Source of the DNA: Terribium retamae
Lineage (GTDB): Bacteria; Pseudomonadota; Alphaproteobacteria; Rhizobiales; Rhizobiaceae
Length of the DNA: 64,000 nucleotides
Direction of reading: 5' to 3'
Assembly (NCBI RefSeq): GCF_022347545.1
Contig: NZ_JAKREW010000013.1
Coordinates: 62,001 to 126,000, forward strand
Shown: piece by piece, positions 53,482-63,034 of the stretch
Numbering within the stretch: position 1 is the stretch's first letter
Layout of the letters: each line of letters starts with the position of its first letter
Notes under the pieces: generated by a model
What the model was told of the DNA's origin: nothing
The model's database searches: none
What the model saw: only the letters and a program-made list of their open reading frames with translations
Position numbers and translations under genes: made by a program

Positions 53482-54975
53482 TCAGCCCGCCCGCTTCTCC
53501 ATCGCCTCTAATGCCGTGGCCAGGCGCTGCTCTTCACCGTAGTAGCGAGCCCGCTCCCAAAAATGGGGGCGCCCGATGCCGGTCGACACATGCTCGCCGA
53601 TCAGCCTGCCATTCATGTCCTCGCCCTTGATGTTGTAGAGGACAAGGTCCTGCGTGATGATCACGTCACCTTCCATGCCCACCACTTCGGTGATGTGGGT
53701 GATACGACGCGATCCATCGCGCAAGCGGGCGGCCTGAATGATGACATCGACGGAACCAACGATGATTTCGCGTACGGTCTTCTGCGGCAGCGTATATCCG
53801 CCCATCGCGACCATGGACTCCATGCGGTTCAGGCATTCGCGCGGGCTGTTGGAATGGATCGTGCCCATGGAACCGTCATGGCCGGTATTCATGGCTTGCA
53901 GCAGGTCGAAAACCTCCGGTCCGCGCACTTCGCCGACGATGATCCTGTCAGGCCGCATACGCAGGCAGTTTCTGACCAGATCGCGCATCGTCACCTCGCC
54001 CTCGCCTTCCAGATTTGGCGGGCGGGTCTCCAGGCGCACCACATGCGGCTGCTGGAGTTGCAATTCAGCCGAATCCTCGCAGGTGATAACTCGTTCCTGG
54101 CGATCGACATAATTTGTCAGGCAGTTGAGCAATGTCGTCTTGCCGGAGCCGGTGGAGCCTGAGATGACGACGTTGCAACGGACGCGACCGATGATCTTCA
54201 GCACCTCGGCGCCTTCCGGCGAGATCGCGCCGAAACGCACCAATTGGTCCAGGGTCAGCTTGTCCTTCTTGAACTTACGGATGGTCAGCGCAGTTCCATC
54301 GATCGCCAATGGCGGTGCGATGACGTTGACACGCGAGCCGTCCGGCAGACGGGCGTCGCAGATCGGCGAGGATTCGTCGACGCGGCGGCCAACCTGGGAA
54401 ACGATGCGCTGGCATATGTTGAGGAGCTGCTGGTTATCGCGGAAGCGGATGCCTGTCGTCTCAACCTGACCGTTGACTTCGATGTAGACGTTGCGGGAGC
54501 CGTTGACCATGATGTCGGCAATGTCGTCGCGCGCCAGCAATGGCTCCAATGGGCCATAACCCAGGACATCGTTGCAGATATCCTCAAGCAGATCCTCCTG
54601 TTCGGCAATCGACATAGCGAAATTCTTGATCGCGATGATGTCGTTGACGATGTCGCGAATTTCCTCTCGCGCACTTTCAGGATCGAGCTTGGCCAATTGC
54701 GACAGGTCGATAGTGTCGATGAGCGCCGAAAAAACCTGACTCTTGGTATCGTAGTAAGATTCACCACGCTCCCGCGGTGCCCGTTTTGGTTCTGCAACCA
54801 TGCTGGGAGCATCGACCATGCGGCGTGCGGGCGCGGCTGCAGGTGCGGATGCTTGTTGCGGCGCAATCGGCGTGGACGGGCGAGGTGCAACGACAGTCTC
54901 AACCGGCACGGTTACCGGCTGACGAAATTCCGGCGCCTTGCGGCTGCTGTCGTCACTGCCTCTTTTACCAAACAT
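53482..54975 (-). CDS. cpaF: Tad pilus ATPase TadA/CpaF
   Basis: Encodes 497 aa. This VirB11-like secretion ATPase drives both extension and retraction of Flp pili. The Walker A site is [14 protein letters not shown], the Asp box [13 protein letters not shown], Walker [15 protein letters not shown], and the His box [15 protein letters not shown]. The N-terminal 70 residues are Pro/Ala-rich and poorly conserved. It follows cpaE by 29 bp on the same strand. Confidence 0.96.
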   Translation of the reverse strand: MFGKRGSDDSSRKAPEFRQPVTVPVETVVAPRPSTPIAPQQASAPAAAPARRMVDAPSMVAEPKRAPRERGESYYDTKSQVFSALIDTIDLSQLAKLDPESAREEIRDIVNDIIAIKNFAMSIAEQEDLLEDICNDVLGYGPLEPLLARDDIADIMVNGSRNVYIEVNGQVETTGIRFRDNQQLLNICQRIVSQVGRRVDESSPICDARLPDGSRVNVIAPPLAIDGTALTIRKFKKDKLTLDQLVRFGAISPEGAEVLKIIGRVRCNVVISGSTGSGKTTLLNCLTNYVDRQERVITCEDSAELQLQQPHVVRLETRPPNLEGEGEVTMRDLVRNCLRMRPDRIIVGEVRGPEVFDLLQAMNTGHDGSMGTIHSNSPRECLNRMESMVAMGGYTLPQKTVREIIVGSVDVIIQAARLRDGSRRITHITEVVGMEGDVIITQDLVLYNIKGEDMNGRLIGEHVSTGIGRPHFWERARYYGEEQRLATALEAMEKRAG

Positions 54976-55004
54976 GATCCGTTACCCACCGCGCCCTGAG
55001 GCGA

Positions 55005-56288
55005 TTACTTCTTGTTACGCTTGAACTTGCCCAGGAGCCCACCGAGACTGCTCTTTTTCTTCGACTTCAGCTCGCTGCGCCCCGTCAGCACGTGCGCGAT
55101 CTCATTGAGCGTTGCGACAACAGGATTCTTGGCGTCCATCTCCCCCAACATGCGGCCATTGTTGGCGGCATTGCCAAACAGCAGCGGCTCGAATGGGATG
55201 ACTGCCATCGGGGTAATGCCGAGCGGCTCGGCGAAGTCGTTGGCAGAGATTTCCGGACGTTTGGGGACACCGGCCTGGTTGAGGATCAGCTTCGGCGGCG
55301 GGTCGTTCGGCCTCAACCGCTTCAACATATCGACCAGGTTCTTGGTGTTGCGCAGATTGGCCAGTTCCGGCGTCGCCGTGATGATGATCTCATCGGCCTT
55401 GATCAGCGTGTTCTTGCTCCAGCCGCTCCAGATATGCGGAACATCGAGAACCAGCACGGGAGCGGTTCTCTGCGCCGTGTCGATGATCTGGCTGAAAGCC
55501 TCCGGCTCGAAGTCGTAGACACGATCCAGCGTCGAAGGCGCTGCCAGCAGGGAAAGGTGCTCGGCACATTGCGCGAGCAGGCGATCGAGATAAACCTCAT
55601 CGATACGCTCCGGCGAGAACACTGCCTCCGCGATGCCTTGTGCAGGATCCTGATCGAAATTGATGTTCGCGGTGCCGAAAGCAAGATCGAGATCGGCCAC
55701 CACTACTTCCGACTGGAACAGGGACGAAACGGCCCAGGCGACATTATGCGCGATCGTGGAGGAGCCGACGCCGCCCTTGGCTCCAATGAAAGCCATGGAG
55801 CGGCCGATCGGCGCTGCTTCCGGATCGACGAAAATCGAGGCGATAACGGCGACGATGTCGGCCATCGAAACCGGTGCCACGACATATTCCGAAATGCCGT
55901 TGCGGATCAGCTCGCGATAAAGCCCGACATCGTTGTAGTGGCCAATGACAACGACCTTGGAGGTCGGATCGCAATATTCGGCAAGCCGGCCGAGTTGCTC
56001 GAGCATCTCCTTCGGCTCGGCGCGCGTCTCCAGCACAATCAGGTTGGGGGTCGGCGCCGAATGGTAGAAGTCGATTGCAGTCGGAATGCCGCCCATGTGC
56101 ACTTTCAGATGGGCTTTGGCCATTCGGCGATCCTGGCCCGCGCGCTCGATCGGATTGGCAACACCCTCCGTCTCGCAGAAGGCCTGCACGGAAATGCGCG
56201 GAACGGGCCGCAACGCCTGCATGGCCGCGATATCCTGACGGGAGATATTATCGTCGTCCTCGGAAGGATCGTAGGCCAGATTAGTCAT
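55005..56288 (-). CDS. cpaE: Tad pilus localisation ATPase-like protein TadZ/CpaE
   Basis: Encodes 427 aa. An atypical receiver-like domain (about 50-150, TKVVVIGHYNDVGLYRELI) is followed by a ParA/MinD-like domain with the deviant Walker A AFIGAKGGVGSSTIAHN. It positions the pilus machine at a cell pole. Lys-rich residues end the protein (FKRNKK). It follows cpaD by 27 bp on the same strand. Confidence 0.93.
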   Translation of the reverse strand: MTNLAYDPSEDDDNISRQDIAAMQALRPVPRISVQAFCETEGVANPIERAGQDRRMAKAHLKVHMGGIPTAIDFYHSAPTPNLIVLETRAEPKEMLEQLGRLAEYCDPTSKVVVIGHYNDVGLYRELIRNGISEYVVAPVSMADIVAVIASIFVDPEAAPIGRSMAFIGAKGGVGSSTIAHNVAWAVSSLFQSEVVVADLDLAFGTANINFDQDPAQGIAEAVFSPERIDEVYLDRLLAQCAEHLSLLAAPSTLDRVYDFEPEAFSQIIDTAQRTAPVLVLDVPHIWSGWSKNTLIKADEIIITATPELANLRNTKNLVDMLKRLRPNDPPPKLILNQAGVPKRPEISANDFAEPLGITPMAVIPFEPLLFGNAANNGRMLGEMDAKNPVVATLNEIAHVLTGRSELKSKKKSSLGGLLGKFKRNKK

Positions 56289-56315
56289 GTTCTTTGCCCC
56301 CTGCGATCCATTGCG

Positions 56316-57029
56316 TCAGTAATCGACTTCCTGGCGTGGCACCGGCGTGTAGAATGGTGCCTTGCGATAGCCGTCGATCACCACTCCACGCCGTGTTGCG
56401 TCGACCGGCGTCTGCTGGCGCGGGCCCAAAAGATCATTCGGATTGGCGATCTGGGCAGCGAGGTTGTTCTGATAGGAACAGCCAAAATTCGTATAGTGCT
56501 TGTTCTCGGTCGTATCGGCGATATCCGCCGACCAGCGGCCGCATTTGTCGGTATGCGCGCGTAAGGCGGAATAGGTCACGCGCACCGGTGCCGCGATATC
56601 CCCCCCGCCGGCATCGTAGGAGATGAAGGCGATGCGGTCGCGGCGAACACCATTGGCGGCAGCGACCTTTGCGAAACCGCGTGCGGCGGATTGCGCGGCG
56701 ATCTCGTTGGCTGAGCCTGTGGGCACCGATATGGTCACCACGGAAGCGGCTGCGCGATCGTACCCCTCAAGAAAACCGAGCAGCGATTCCTTTTGCGCCC
56801 TTGTCATGTCACGATCGCTGGCACCGACGGGGATGTCCAACGTCTTGTCCTGCTGCGAAATCATGATCGGATGATTGGTGCGGTAATCGTCCGGGATAGC
56901 ACCCACAGTCACGCTGTCGCGGTTGGCGCACCCCCCAAGCAGGGTAATTGCGAGCAGCAATGCGGGCATCACCATTTTGCTGCCGTGGAGCGCCAGCTGC
57001 GGGACCTGGTTTCTTGCCGAATGAGACAT
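56316..57029 (-). CDS. cpaD: Tad pilus lipoprotein CpaD
   Basis: Encodes 237 aa from the ATG at 57029, which has GGGGAG upstream; a longer frame running into cpaC was not used. The lipobox LLLAITLLGGCANRD marks a lipoprotein. The mature part has DDYRTNHPIMI, an SRDMTRAQK-type helix and NFGCSYQNNLAAQIANPNDLLGPR, the classic CpaD C-terminus. It acts in the outer membrane with the secretin CpaC. Confidence 0.93.
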   Translation of the reverse strand: MSHSARNQVPQLALHGSKMVMPALLLAITLLGGCANRDSVTVGAIPDDYRTNHPIMISQQDKTLDIPVGASDRDMTRAQKESLLGFLEGYDRAAASVVTISVPTGSANEIAAQSAARGFAKVAAANGVRRDRIAFISYDAGGGDIAAPVRVTYSALRAHTDKCGRWSADIADTTENKHYTNFGCSYQNNLAAQIANPNDLLGPRQQTPVDATRRGVVIDGYRKAPFYTPVPRQEVDY

Positions 57030-57042
57030 ATCCACTCCCCGC

Positions 57043-58542
57043 TTATTTATAGATGAAGCCGACGACGCCGTGATATCGGCCGGCAGGCTTGTCAGTCTGC
57101 ATGGTGCCGTAGACACGGTTGACACGGCCAAGAAACATGCCTGCGCCATCGCTGGCGGCATTAAAATTGTCGTCCGGCTTTGCGAGGTCGTTGCGCGCCG
57201 TCGGTCGGGCCAGATAGGGCGTGATGATGATGACCAATTCGCTCTCATTACGAACGAAGTCGCGACTGCGGAACAACGCGCCCAGCACGGGAATCTTCGA
57301 CAGACCTGGGAGGCCATTGATGGCCTGACGAACGTCGTCGCGAACCAGGCCCGCGATCATCATCGACCCACCGGAGGGGAGTTCGACGGTTGTGTCAGCC
57401 AATCGCTTGCGGATCGAAATCATGTTGGAATCATTGAGCGAGACGGACGCTTCGGTCGTCGGTTCAGAAACGGAAGTCCTGACTTTCAAGCTGATGCGGC
57501 CAGCGGAAAGCACCACCGGCTGGAATTCAAGTCCGATGCCATATTCTACTGTCTTGAACCCGTAGGTCCTCTTGGTGGTGCCGTCGTCTTCCTTTTCATT
57601 GTCCGCAGTGTTGAGGAGATTGTATTCTCCACCAACCCGGAATGTCGCTTTCTCACCCGAGACAGCCGTGAGAGTCGGCTCAGCCAGTGTCTTCATGACA
57701 CCGGCTTGTTCCATTGCGTTGACATACGCCGTCAAGGACGAGGATCCGATGTTAAAGCCCGAGTCAGACAGCGGCTTGCCTAGACCCGGATAGTTTTGCG
57801 TTAGCGAACTCCACGTGATCCCATTTGAGCCACCATTGCCAACCATGTTGACGCCAAGCTGCTTCATGACAGACCGGCTCACCTCTGCCACCGTCACCTT
57901 CAGAGTTACCTGATCGTCGCCCATGATCTGGAGCAGATTGACGATCTGGCTTTTCTGGCGAGTCTGGTCGGGGTTGTCGATGTCCACGCCGCCGTCGCGC
58001 GAGCCGCCAACGGCAGTCTGCGAATACTGACCGGTGGTCGCTTCACCGCCCGTGACGAAGATGGTGGCGAGATCGACGGCACGCTTGGAATCGAGCGGCG
58101 TATCGACGGTGCCTGTCAGGACGACGTTGTCGTTGAGCAGTTCCACCTTGATGCTGGAATTGGGAATGAACCGCTTCAGGTAGTCTTCAAGTCCGGCGAC
58201 ATCGCGTTCGACTGCGAGGTCGAGACTGACGATCTGCTCGCCATTGGGACCGAAGACAAAAATGTTGGTCTCGCCGACCGCCTTGCCGAACAGATAGATC
58301 CTGCGGGAAGTGCGCGTCACAGCGTCAGCCACGGTCGGGTTGGCGACGAGGATGTCATAGGCGTCGTTCGGCAAGTCGACGACGATAGACTTATTGAGGC
58401 CAAGCTTGATGCGTTGATTGGCAGTGCTGTTGCCGACGCGCGCCGTACCATTGGCAGCCTGCGCTTCGATCGTCCCCATCGCACCGGTTCCGCAGAGCAA
58501 GAGACCTACGGCAAGCGCGGAGGCGAAACTGGATATGTTCAT
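57043..58542 (-). CDS. cpaC: Tad pilus secretin CpaC
   Basis: Encodes 499 aa. A signal peptide (ASALAVGLLLCGTGAMG) precedes the pilus N-terminal domain (NQRIKLGLNKSIVVDLPNDAYDILVANPTVAD), a BON domain (about 120-170) and the secretin core, including VPVVLSAGRISLKVRTSVSEPT-type strands and VELPSGGSMMIAGLVRDD. It forms the outer-membrane channel for the pilus. Its ATG overlaps the cpaB stop (ATGA at 58539-58542). The small gene at 60263 is homologous to its N-terminal domain. Confidence 0.94.
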   Translation of the reverse strand: MNISSFASALAVGLLLCGTGAMGTIEAQAANGTARVGNSTANQRIKLGLNKSIVVDLPNDAYDILVANPTVADAVTRTSRRIYLFGKAVGETNIFVFGPNGEQIVSLDLAVERDVAGLEDYLKRFIPNSSIKVELLNDNVVLTGTVDTPLDSKRAVDLATIFVTGGEATTGQYSQTAVGGSRDGGVDIDNPDQTRQKSQIVNLLQIMGDDQVTLKVTVAEVSRSVMKQLGVNMVGNGGSNGITWSSLTQNYPGLGKPLSDSGFNIGSSSLTAYVNAMEQAGVMKTLAEPTLTAVSGEKATFRVGGEYNLLNTADNEKEDDGTTKRTYGFKTVEYGIGLEFQPVVLSAGRISLKVRTSVSEPTTEASVSLNDSNMISIRKRLADTTVELPSGGSMMIAGLVRDDVRQAINGLPGLSKIPVLGALFRSRDFVRNESELVIIITPYLARPTARNDLAKPDDNFNAASDGAGMFLGRVNRVYGTMQTDKPAGRYHGVVGFIYK

Positions 58543-59348
58543 TTCCTTGCCCCCACTTCGGAAACTTCGCCGGATTTGATGAGACGTACGGTGCCCCGTC
58601 GTCCGTTACCGGAGACGAGATAATCAGCTTCGCCGGTTGTCTTTTCTTGCGCGTCCTTGATCGAGCGCAGCGCCAGCGTGAGCCGGTCCGCCATCTGTTG
58701 CGCGACGGTGATGATTTCCGCTTGCTGAGGTGTCAGCTCCAGCGTGGCCGTCTGACCGACACGGGTCTTCTTGCCTTCTTCGTCTTCCTGGATTGTCTGG
58801 TCGATCGCCAGCACGCGGATGTTCTTCAGAATGGTCTCGGTGGTAAAGCCACCGCCGCCGTTCGCCGGATCGGTTTTCCGCGTCATGATGACGTCGACAT
58901 AGTCGTTCGGCAGGATGAAGCCGCCTGCAGAGGTGTCGGCGGCAATCGCCGTCGCCACCGCTCGTGTCCCCGAAGGCAGGATGGAGGACATGAAACTCTG
59001 TCCCTCGCCGATCAGCTTTGACCGACGGACCGGCTCGCCCGCATACATCGCGACGCGAGCCACAGAGTTCTTCAGTTTTTCAGCCGCTTCAGGGTCGCTG
59101 GCACGAGTGATGAAATTGGGATTCACCCCATCCGCTGGCCAGGATTCCCATTTGATGGCGGATTCCAGCGGGGTTCCCATCGGGACGTCGGCGCTGAGAA
59201 CCAGCACGTCTTCCAGTGCGATCGCCGGTTGCTGAGGACCCGTCTCGATAATTTGAGGAGCCGGGACAGCCATGTTCTTCGCCACGTAGCCCGCGCCTCC
59301 GGCAGCGGCCACAGCCACGCTTAAAACAATCAACCGGGATACCGGCAT
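58539..59348 (-). CDS. cpaB: Tad pilus assembly protein CpaB (SAF domain)
   Basis: Encodes 269 aa from the ATG at 59348; a TTG at 59369 would add seven residues. One membrane anchor (LIVLSVAVAAAGGAGYVA) is followed by a SAF domain (VLVLSADVPMGTPLESAIKW) and the family segment LPNDYVDVIMTR. It is coupled to cpaC by a 4-bp overlap. A CtrA-like site lies at 59401-59415. The 180-bp gap to cpaA holds no other gene. Confidence 0.92.
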   Translation of the reverse strand: MPVSRLIVLSVAVAAAGGAGYVAKNMAVPAPQIIETGPQQPAIALEDVLVLSADVPMGTPLESAIKWESWPADGVNPNFITRASDPEAAEKLKNSVARVAMYAGEPVRRSKLIGEGQSFMSSILPSGTRAVATAIAADTSAGGFILPNDYVDVIMTRKTDPANGGGGFTTETILKNIRVLAIDQTIQEDEEGKKTRVGQTATLELTPQQAEIITVAQQMADRLTLALRSIKDAQEKTTGEADYLVSGNGRRGTVRLIKSGEVSEVGARK

Positions 59349-59400
59349 CGCCCCATTCCACCCTGACAAACCACCAGGTCGGACTGTGCGTCTGAAATCG

Positions 59401-59415
59401 TCAAATTATGGTTAA
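59401..59415 (-). promoter_or_regulatory. CtrA-like motif upstream of cpaB
   Basis: On the minus strand TTAACCAT is followed by AATTTGA, giving TTAA-N7-TTGA, one base off the TTAA-N7-TTAA consensus known from Caulobacter. It lies 53 bp upstream of the cpaB ATG. CtrA regulates pilus genes in Caulobacter; the same here is inferred. Confidence 0.5.
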
Positions 59416-59528
59416 TGGAGTTCTAATTTAATGACTTGAAGGAAATAATTCCCAATGCCTGAAGACACCTATACAGCCAGCACAGTCAGTCGACCAATTT
59501 CCATTCGGATATCCAACGATCTCGGCAA

Positions 59529-60071
59529 CTAGCCCGAGAGCCTCGCCAGAGCCCACAGCGCCAGCGGCGATTCCGCAAAGACGAACAAGCCGCCCAGCCC
59601 CAGCGCAATGCCGTAAGGCACCCCGACCTTCTCGTTAGCGAAATGGCGCAGAAATACATTGTTGCCGGCAAGGAGAGCTAGCGGCGATTTACGGAAAGCC
59701 AGTATCGCGAGCGTCAAGACCCCACCGATAACAGAGGCAAAGACCAGATATTGAAGCAGGGTCATGCTGAAACCCATCCAGATGGAGGTCGCAGCCAGGA
59801 GCTTTGCATCGCCTCCACCCATGCCGCCGATGGCAAAAAGACCAAAGGTAACGCACAGGACCACCAAGCCGGCGGCAAGGTGCAAGCCGTAGGCTGTCCA
59901 GGCCATGCCTGTCAGCGGGGCCACCGTCAAGAAGGTCACTGCCAAGACAACCGACACACGATTGGCGATCGTCATCGAAAGCATGTCTGAAACCGCCGCA
60001 AACAACATGCAGAAAGGAAAGACGACAAAGATCAGCGCTACGAGCATGGCCAGACTGGAAAAGAGCTGCAA
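59529..60071 (-). CDS. cpaA: prepilin peptidase CpaA/TadV
   Basis: Encodes 180 aa, mostly membrane helices. The two catalytic Asp residues of the A24 family are in AAVSDMLSMTIANR and GGMGGGDAKLLAA. It cleaves the prepilin leader. A TTG start at 60071 is used because AGGA lies 8 nt upstream; the ATG at 60047 is the alternative and gives 172 aa. It is the first gene of the leftward pilus operon, divergent from the gene at 60263. The expected Flp pilin gene is missing beside it. Confidence 0.93.
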   Translation of the reverse strand: MQLFSSLAMLVALIFVVFPFCMLFAAVSDMLSMTIANRVSVVLAVTFLTVAPLTGMAWTAYGLHLAAGLVVLCVTFGLFAIGGMGGGDAKLLAATSIWMGFSMTLLQYLVFASVIGGVLTLAILAFRKSPLALLAGNNVFLRHFANEKVGVPYGIALGLGGLFVFAESPLALWALARLSG

Positions 60072-60262
60072 TCGCGGTATCCTAGTCCAATTGCGTTAAG
60101 GATGGGTGAGCCGAAGCCGATAAATGCCGTATTTCAAGGCAGTCCTGCCAGAACGCCTTCCAGTAAGCGGCCCCTCGCATCATCGGCGTTCCAGCGGACT
60201 TAACCCTTGGTTCACCAATCTCCTTCATCTTTTCGTCGACTTTTACCGTGTCGGAGACCGCG

Positions 60263-60682
60263 ATGTCCCTGTCGAACCCACTGATCGTGGCCATGGCGCT
60301 TGCCGCCACGATCTTTGCCTTGCCCAGCAAGGCCGAGGTCGGCATCGAGGTGACCATGAACCAGGCCAAGATCGTGAAGCTTCCGCGAGCGGCCGACACA
60401 GTGGTCATTGGCAATTCCGCCATCGCGGACGCTGCGGTGCAGGATGCTTCCACCATCGTGCTTACCGGCAAGGGATTCGGTGTCACCAACATCGTGGCAC
60501 TCGACAATCAAGGTAGCCCGATCCTCGACGAGCAGGTCACGGTCGTTCGGCAGGCAGTGAGTTCTGTACGCATCTATCGGCGCTCTCAGGTTCAGACCAT
60601 GTCCTGCACCCCGTACTGCGAGAGTGCGACAAAGACCGATGCCGAAAAGGTTTCCGAGTCGGAAATGAACGCTGGCCAATAA
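60263..60682 (+). CDS. pilus assembly N-terminal-domain protein (CpaC-like fragment)
   Basis: Encodes 139 aa. A signal peptide (NPLIVAMALAATIFALPSKAE) is followed by one T2SS/T3SS pilus N-domain: MNQAKIVKLPRAADTVVIGNSAIADAAVQ, then IVLTGKGFGVTNIVALD. This matches the CpaC N-terminal domain, without a secretin part. CXXXC occurs in MSCTPYCESA. GGAG lies 6 nt before the ATG. It is divergent from cpaA and probably an accessory factor in the periplasm. Confidence 0.87.
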   Translation: MSLSNPLIVAMALAATIFALPSKAEVGIEVTMNQAKIVKLPRAADTVVIGNSAIADAAVQDASTIVLTGKGFGVTNIVALDNQGSPILDEQVTVVRQAVSSVRIYRRSQVQTMSCTPYCESATKTDAEKVSESEMNAGQ

Positions 60683-60822
60683 GCAGCTGCGCGGGCAATC
60701 GGGGTCCAGCCTGGTTAAGCTCGGGTAAAGACTTCATCCATTAGTTTAGGGGTCAATAAAACGGGCCCTCAACGGGTTTGGTCTATACTTCCAGCGGGTT
60801 CGGCTCAGGGGTTCCAGTCGTC

Positions 60823-61419
60823 ATGGGGCAGGAAGACACACGTGACAAGGCGCGCACGGCGCGGCGTCTTGGCTTTCTTGTCCGTTTTGCGCGCGACCGT
60901 CGTGGCAGCACGGCGATCGAATTCGCAGCTCTAGCCATCCCTTTCTCGCTTCTGGTGTTCGCGATCCTGGAGAGCTGCCTTTCCTTCGCCGGCCAGGAAA
61001 TCCTCACGAACGCGACAGATGATCTGGCACGTCAATTGCGGACCGGGCAGTTGAAGGCGAATGCTGTCACCGTCGATACCCTGAAGCAGAAGATCTGCTA
61101 CAGGCTGGAAATCCTGATGGCGAACGGTTGCACAACCCGCCTCAAAGTCGATCTGCGTAAATACGATTCTTACGCCGATGCCGCCGGTCATACATACAAG
61201 ATCGCCAATGGAGACATCGTGCTGATGAAAGGCACGGCGGTGGACCCGAAACAGTTCGTCGCTGAACCCGGTACAGCCGAAACGATCAACATGTTGCGCG
61301 TCTTTTACAAATGGCCGGTCATCACCGACTTCATGAAGAAGTCCATGGCCAATCTGAAGGATGGCGATACGCTGCATTTCGCCACCAATACCTGGTTCAA
61401 CGAGCCCTACGGCAGCTGA
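60823..61419 (+). CDS. TadE-like pseudopilin
   Basis: Encodes 198 aa. The prepilin-like N-terminus RRGSTAIEFAALAIPFSLLVFAILES is preceded by a basic region (ARTARRLGFLVRFARD), as in TadE proteins that are processed by TadV. The rest is periplasmic (one Cys pair, ICYRLEILMANGCTTRL). The start is the ATG at 60823, with only a weak CAGGGG upstream. It lies 140 bp after the previous gene and 29 bp before the second TadE-like gene. Confidence 0.87.
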   Translation: MGQEDTRDKARTARRLGFLVRFARDRRGSTAIEFAALAIPFSLLVFAILESCLSFAGQEILTNATDDLARQLRTGQLKANAVTVDTLKQKICYRLEILMANGCTTRLKVDLRKYDSYADAAGHTYKIANGDIVLMKGTAVDPKQFVAEPGTAETINMLRVFYKWPVITDFMKKSMANLKDGDTLHFATNTWFNEPYGS

Positions 61420-61448
61420 CCGAGGTCATTGCCGGCAAAGGAAACAAG

Positions 61449-62078
61449 ATGCTGTTTCAAGCACTGAGATGGTCGGTTGCAGAAGGCTTCCTAAGGAACG
61501 CAGCCCGCTTCCATAGAGACAAACGCGGCGTTGCCGCGGTCGAATTCGCATTTCTCGCCCCTATTCTGCTTGTCATGTATTTCGTGGCGATGGAGGCCTC
61601 GCAGGCGATCGAGACCAACAAGAAGGTCAGCCGCCTCGGCAGCATGGTCGCCGACCTCGTTGCGCAAAAGCCCGACAGCGGGATCACGAAAGCCGATATC
61701 CAAAGCATCATGGATATAGGCCAGACCACCCTACTGCCCTATGCCCGCTCCAAGCCCACGATCACGATCACGGGCATACAATTGTCCAACGAGACCCCAC
61801 CCAAAGCGACCGTGGCCTGGTCGCGCAAGCTGGACAACGGCACTTTCAGCGCCGGCCTAACACCAGGAACGGAAATCGTTATCCCGCCCGCACTGGCCAT
61901 CAAAGACACATTTCTGGTCAAGGTGGACAGCAACCTGGCCTATCAACCGCTGATTGTCTGGGCGACGGGCGGTCAACAGGCGCTTGGCCTGACTGACGCT
62001 TTCAACAATATAAAAATGGGGGAAAGCTACCTTCTGCGTCCGCGCACGGTAGCGAAGCTGACCTGTTCGGATTGCTAG
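61449..62078 (+). CDS. TadE/TadG-like pseudopilin
   Basis: Encodes 209 aa. The prepilin-like segment KRGVAAVEFAFLAPILLVMYFVAMEA is followed by VSRLGSMVADLVAQ and a periplasmic domain ending LTCSDC. AAGGA lies 6 nt before the ATG at 61449. It is the last gene of the rightward pilus unit. Its TAG stop lies in CTAG (62075-62078), which also gives the stop of the convergent PhnD-like gene. Confidence 0.87.
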   Translation: MLFQALRWSVAEGFLRNAARFHRDKRGVAAVEFAFLAPILLVMYFVAMEASQAIETNKKVSRLGSMVADLVAQKPDSGITKADIQSIMDIGQTTLLPYARSKPTITITGIQLSNETPPKATVAWSRKLDNGTFSAGLTPGTEIVIPPALAIKDTFLVKVDSNLAYQPLIVWATGGQQALGLTDAFNNIKMGESYLLRPRTVAKLTCSDC

Positions 62079-63034
62079 GGTTCTGGTTTGTCGTTCTCGC
62101 CTTCATCTCCATTCCGACTGATCCGTCCCAAAAGCTTTGCAGCAACTGTATAGTCACTGTGCTTGACGGCGACAAAGCCGCCGGAATGCCGCGGCTCCAG
62201 CAAGTCGTATGTCTCAGGCGTCTGCTGTTTCAGGTTGGTCAGAAAAACGCCGAGCCGGCGTTTGGCTTCAGGGTCCAGGGTTTTCATCACGGCATGAGGT
62301 CCATACCGTAGCAAACCGGACTTCCAGACCACCTGAAGCGAGCCTTCCGCCACACCGGCTTCCCGCAATCTGGCGACCGTGCCCGCTGTCAAAGCTTCGA
62401 GATTGTCCTCGCCCGAGGGCGACCACCCAAAGACCGCATCAACCTTGCCTTCGATCAACATCGTCTCCGCGGCTGAAGCTGAAGGGGCATGTTCCAGTAT
62501 CTGCCCCTCCCCTGGAACGGACGGCAGTTGCGACGCGAGTTCGGCCAATGGCAACAGCCAACCGGCAATGCTCCCCGGGGCGCCAACCGCGATCCGATGC
62601 GAACCCATCGCTTGCAACGAGGGGACCTTCCCGTCTCTGGTGACGAGGATCGATCGGAAGCCGATAGCCCCATCGCTGTCGGTCGGCGCTGCGAGCGGCT
62701 CGATGCAATCGCAACGTTCGGCCGCAGCCGCATAGGCAAGCGCCGAATAGATCGCATATTCCACGCGACCGGCAGTCTGCGCTTCGATCAGCGTGGCATA
62801 GTCGGGAGCGACGAGGAATTCGACCTTCATGCCGAGCGCCATGGAATAAGCCTTCGTCAGCACGGAAAGGCCGGGCACCGAGTTGCCAGCACCAGGTTCG
62901 GCGACCACCCCTATGCGAAACGTGCCGATATCATCCTGCCAGTCGGCGCGGGCCGATGCGGAAAACAGCCCGAGAAATACGGCGACGGCAGCAGCCGTCC
63001 TGAACAGATCGCGGAAACAAGATTGGTGAGACAT
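62075..63034 (-). CDS. PhnD-type phosphate/phosphonate-binding periplasmic protein (orphan)
   Basis: Encodes 319 aa from the ATG at 63034, with a signal peptide (LFRTAAAVAVFLGLFSASARAD). The periplasmic-binding domain reads FRIGVVAEPGAGNSVPGLSV, then YATLIEAQTAGRVEYAIYSALAYAAA, FRSILVTRDGKVPSLQAM and VDAVFGWSP, fitting the PhnD/SsuA/transferrin-like family. No ABC permease or ATPase is nearby, so the ligand and partner are unknown. It converges on the TadG-like gene and shares its stop site. Confidence 0.85.
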   Translation of the reverse strand: MSHQSCFRDLFRTAAAVAVFLGLFSASARADWQDDIGTFRIGVVAEPGAGNSVPGLSVLTKAYSMALGMKVEFLVAPDYATLIEAQTAGRVEYAIYSALAYAAAAERCDCIEPLAAPTDSDGAIGFRSILVTRDGKVPSLQAMGSHRIAVGAPGSIAGWLLPLAELASQLPSVPGEGQILEHAPSASAAETMLIEGKVDAVFGWSPSGEDNLEALTAGTVARLREAGVAEGSLQVVWKSGLLRYGPHAVMKTLDPEAKRRLGVFLTNLKQQTPETYDLLEPRHSGGFVAVKHSDYTVAAKLLGRISRNGDEGENDKPEP

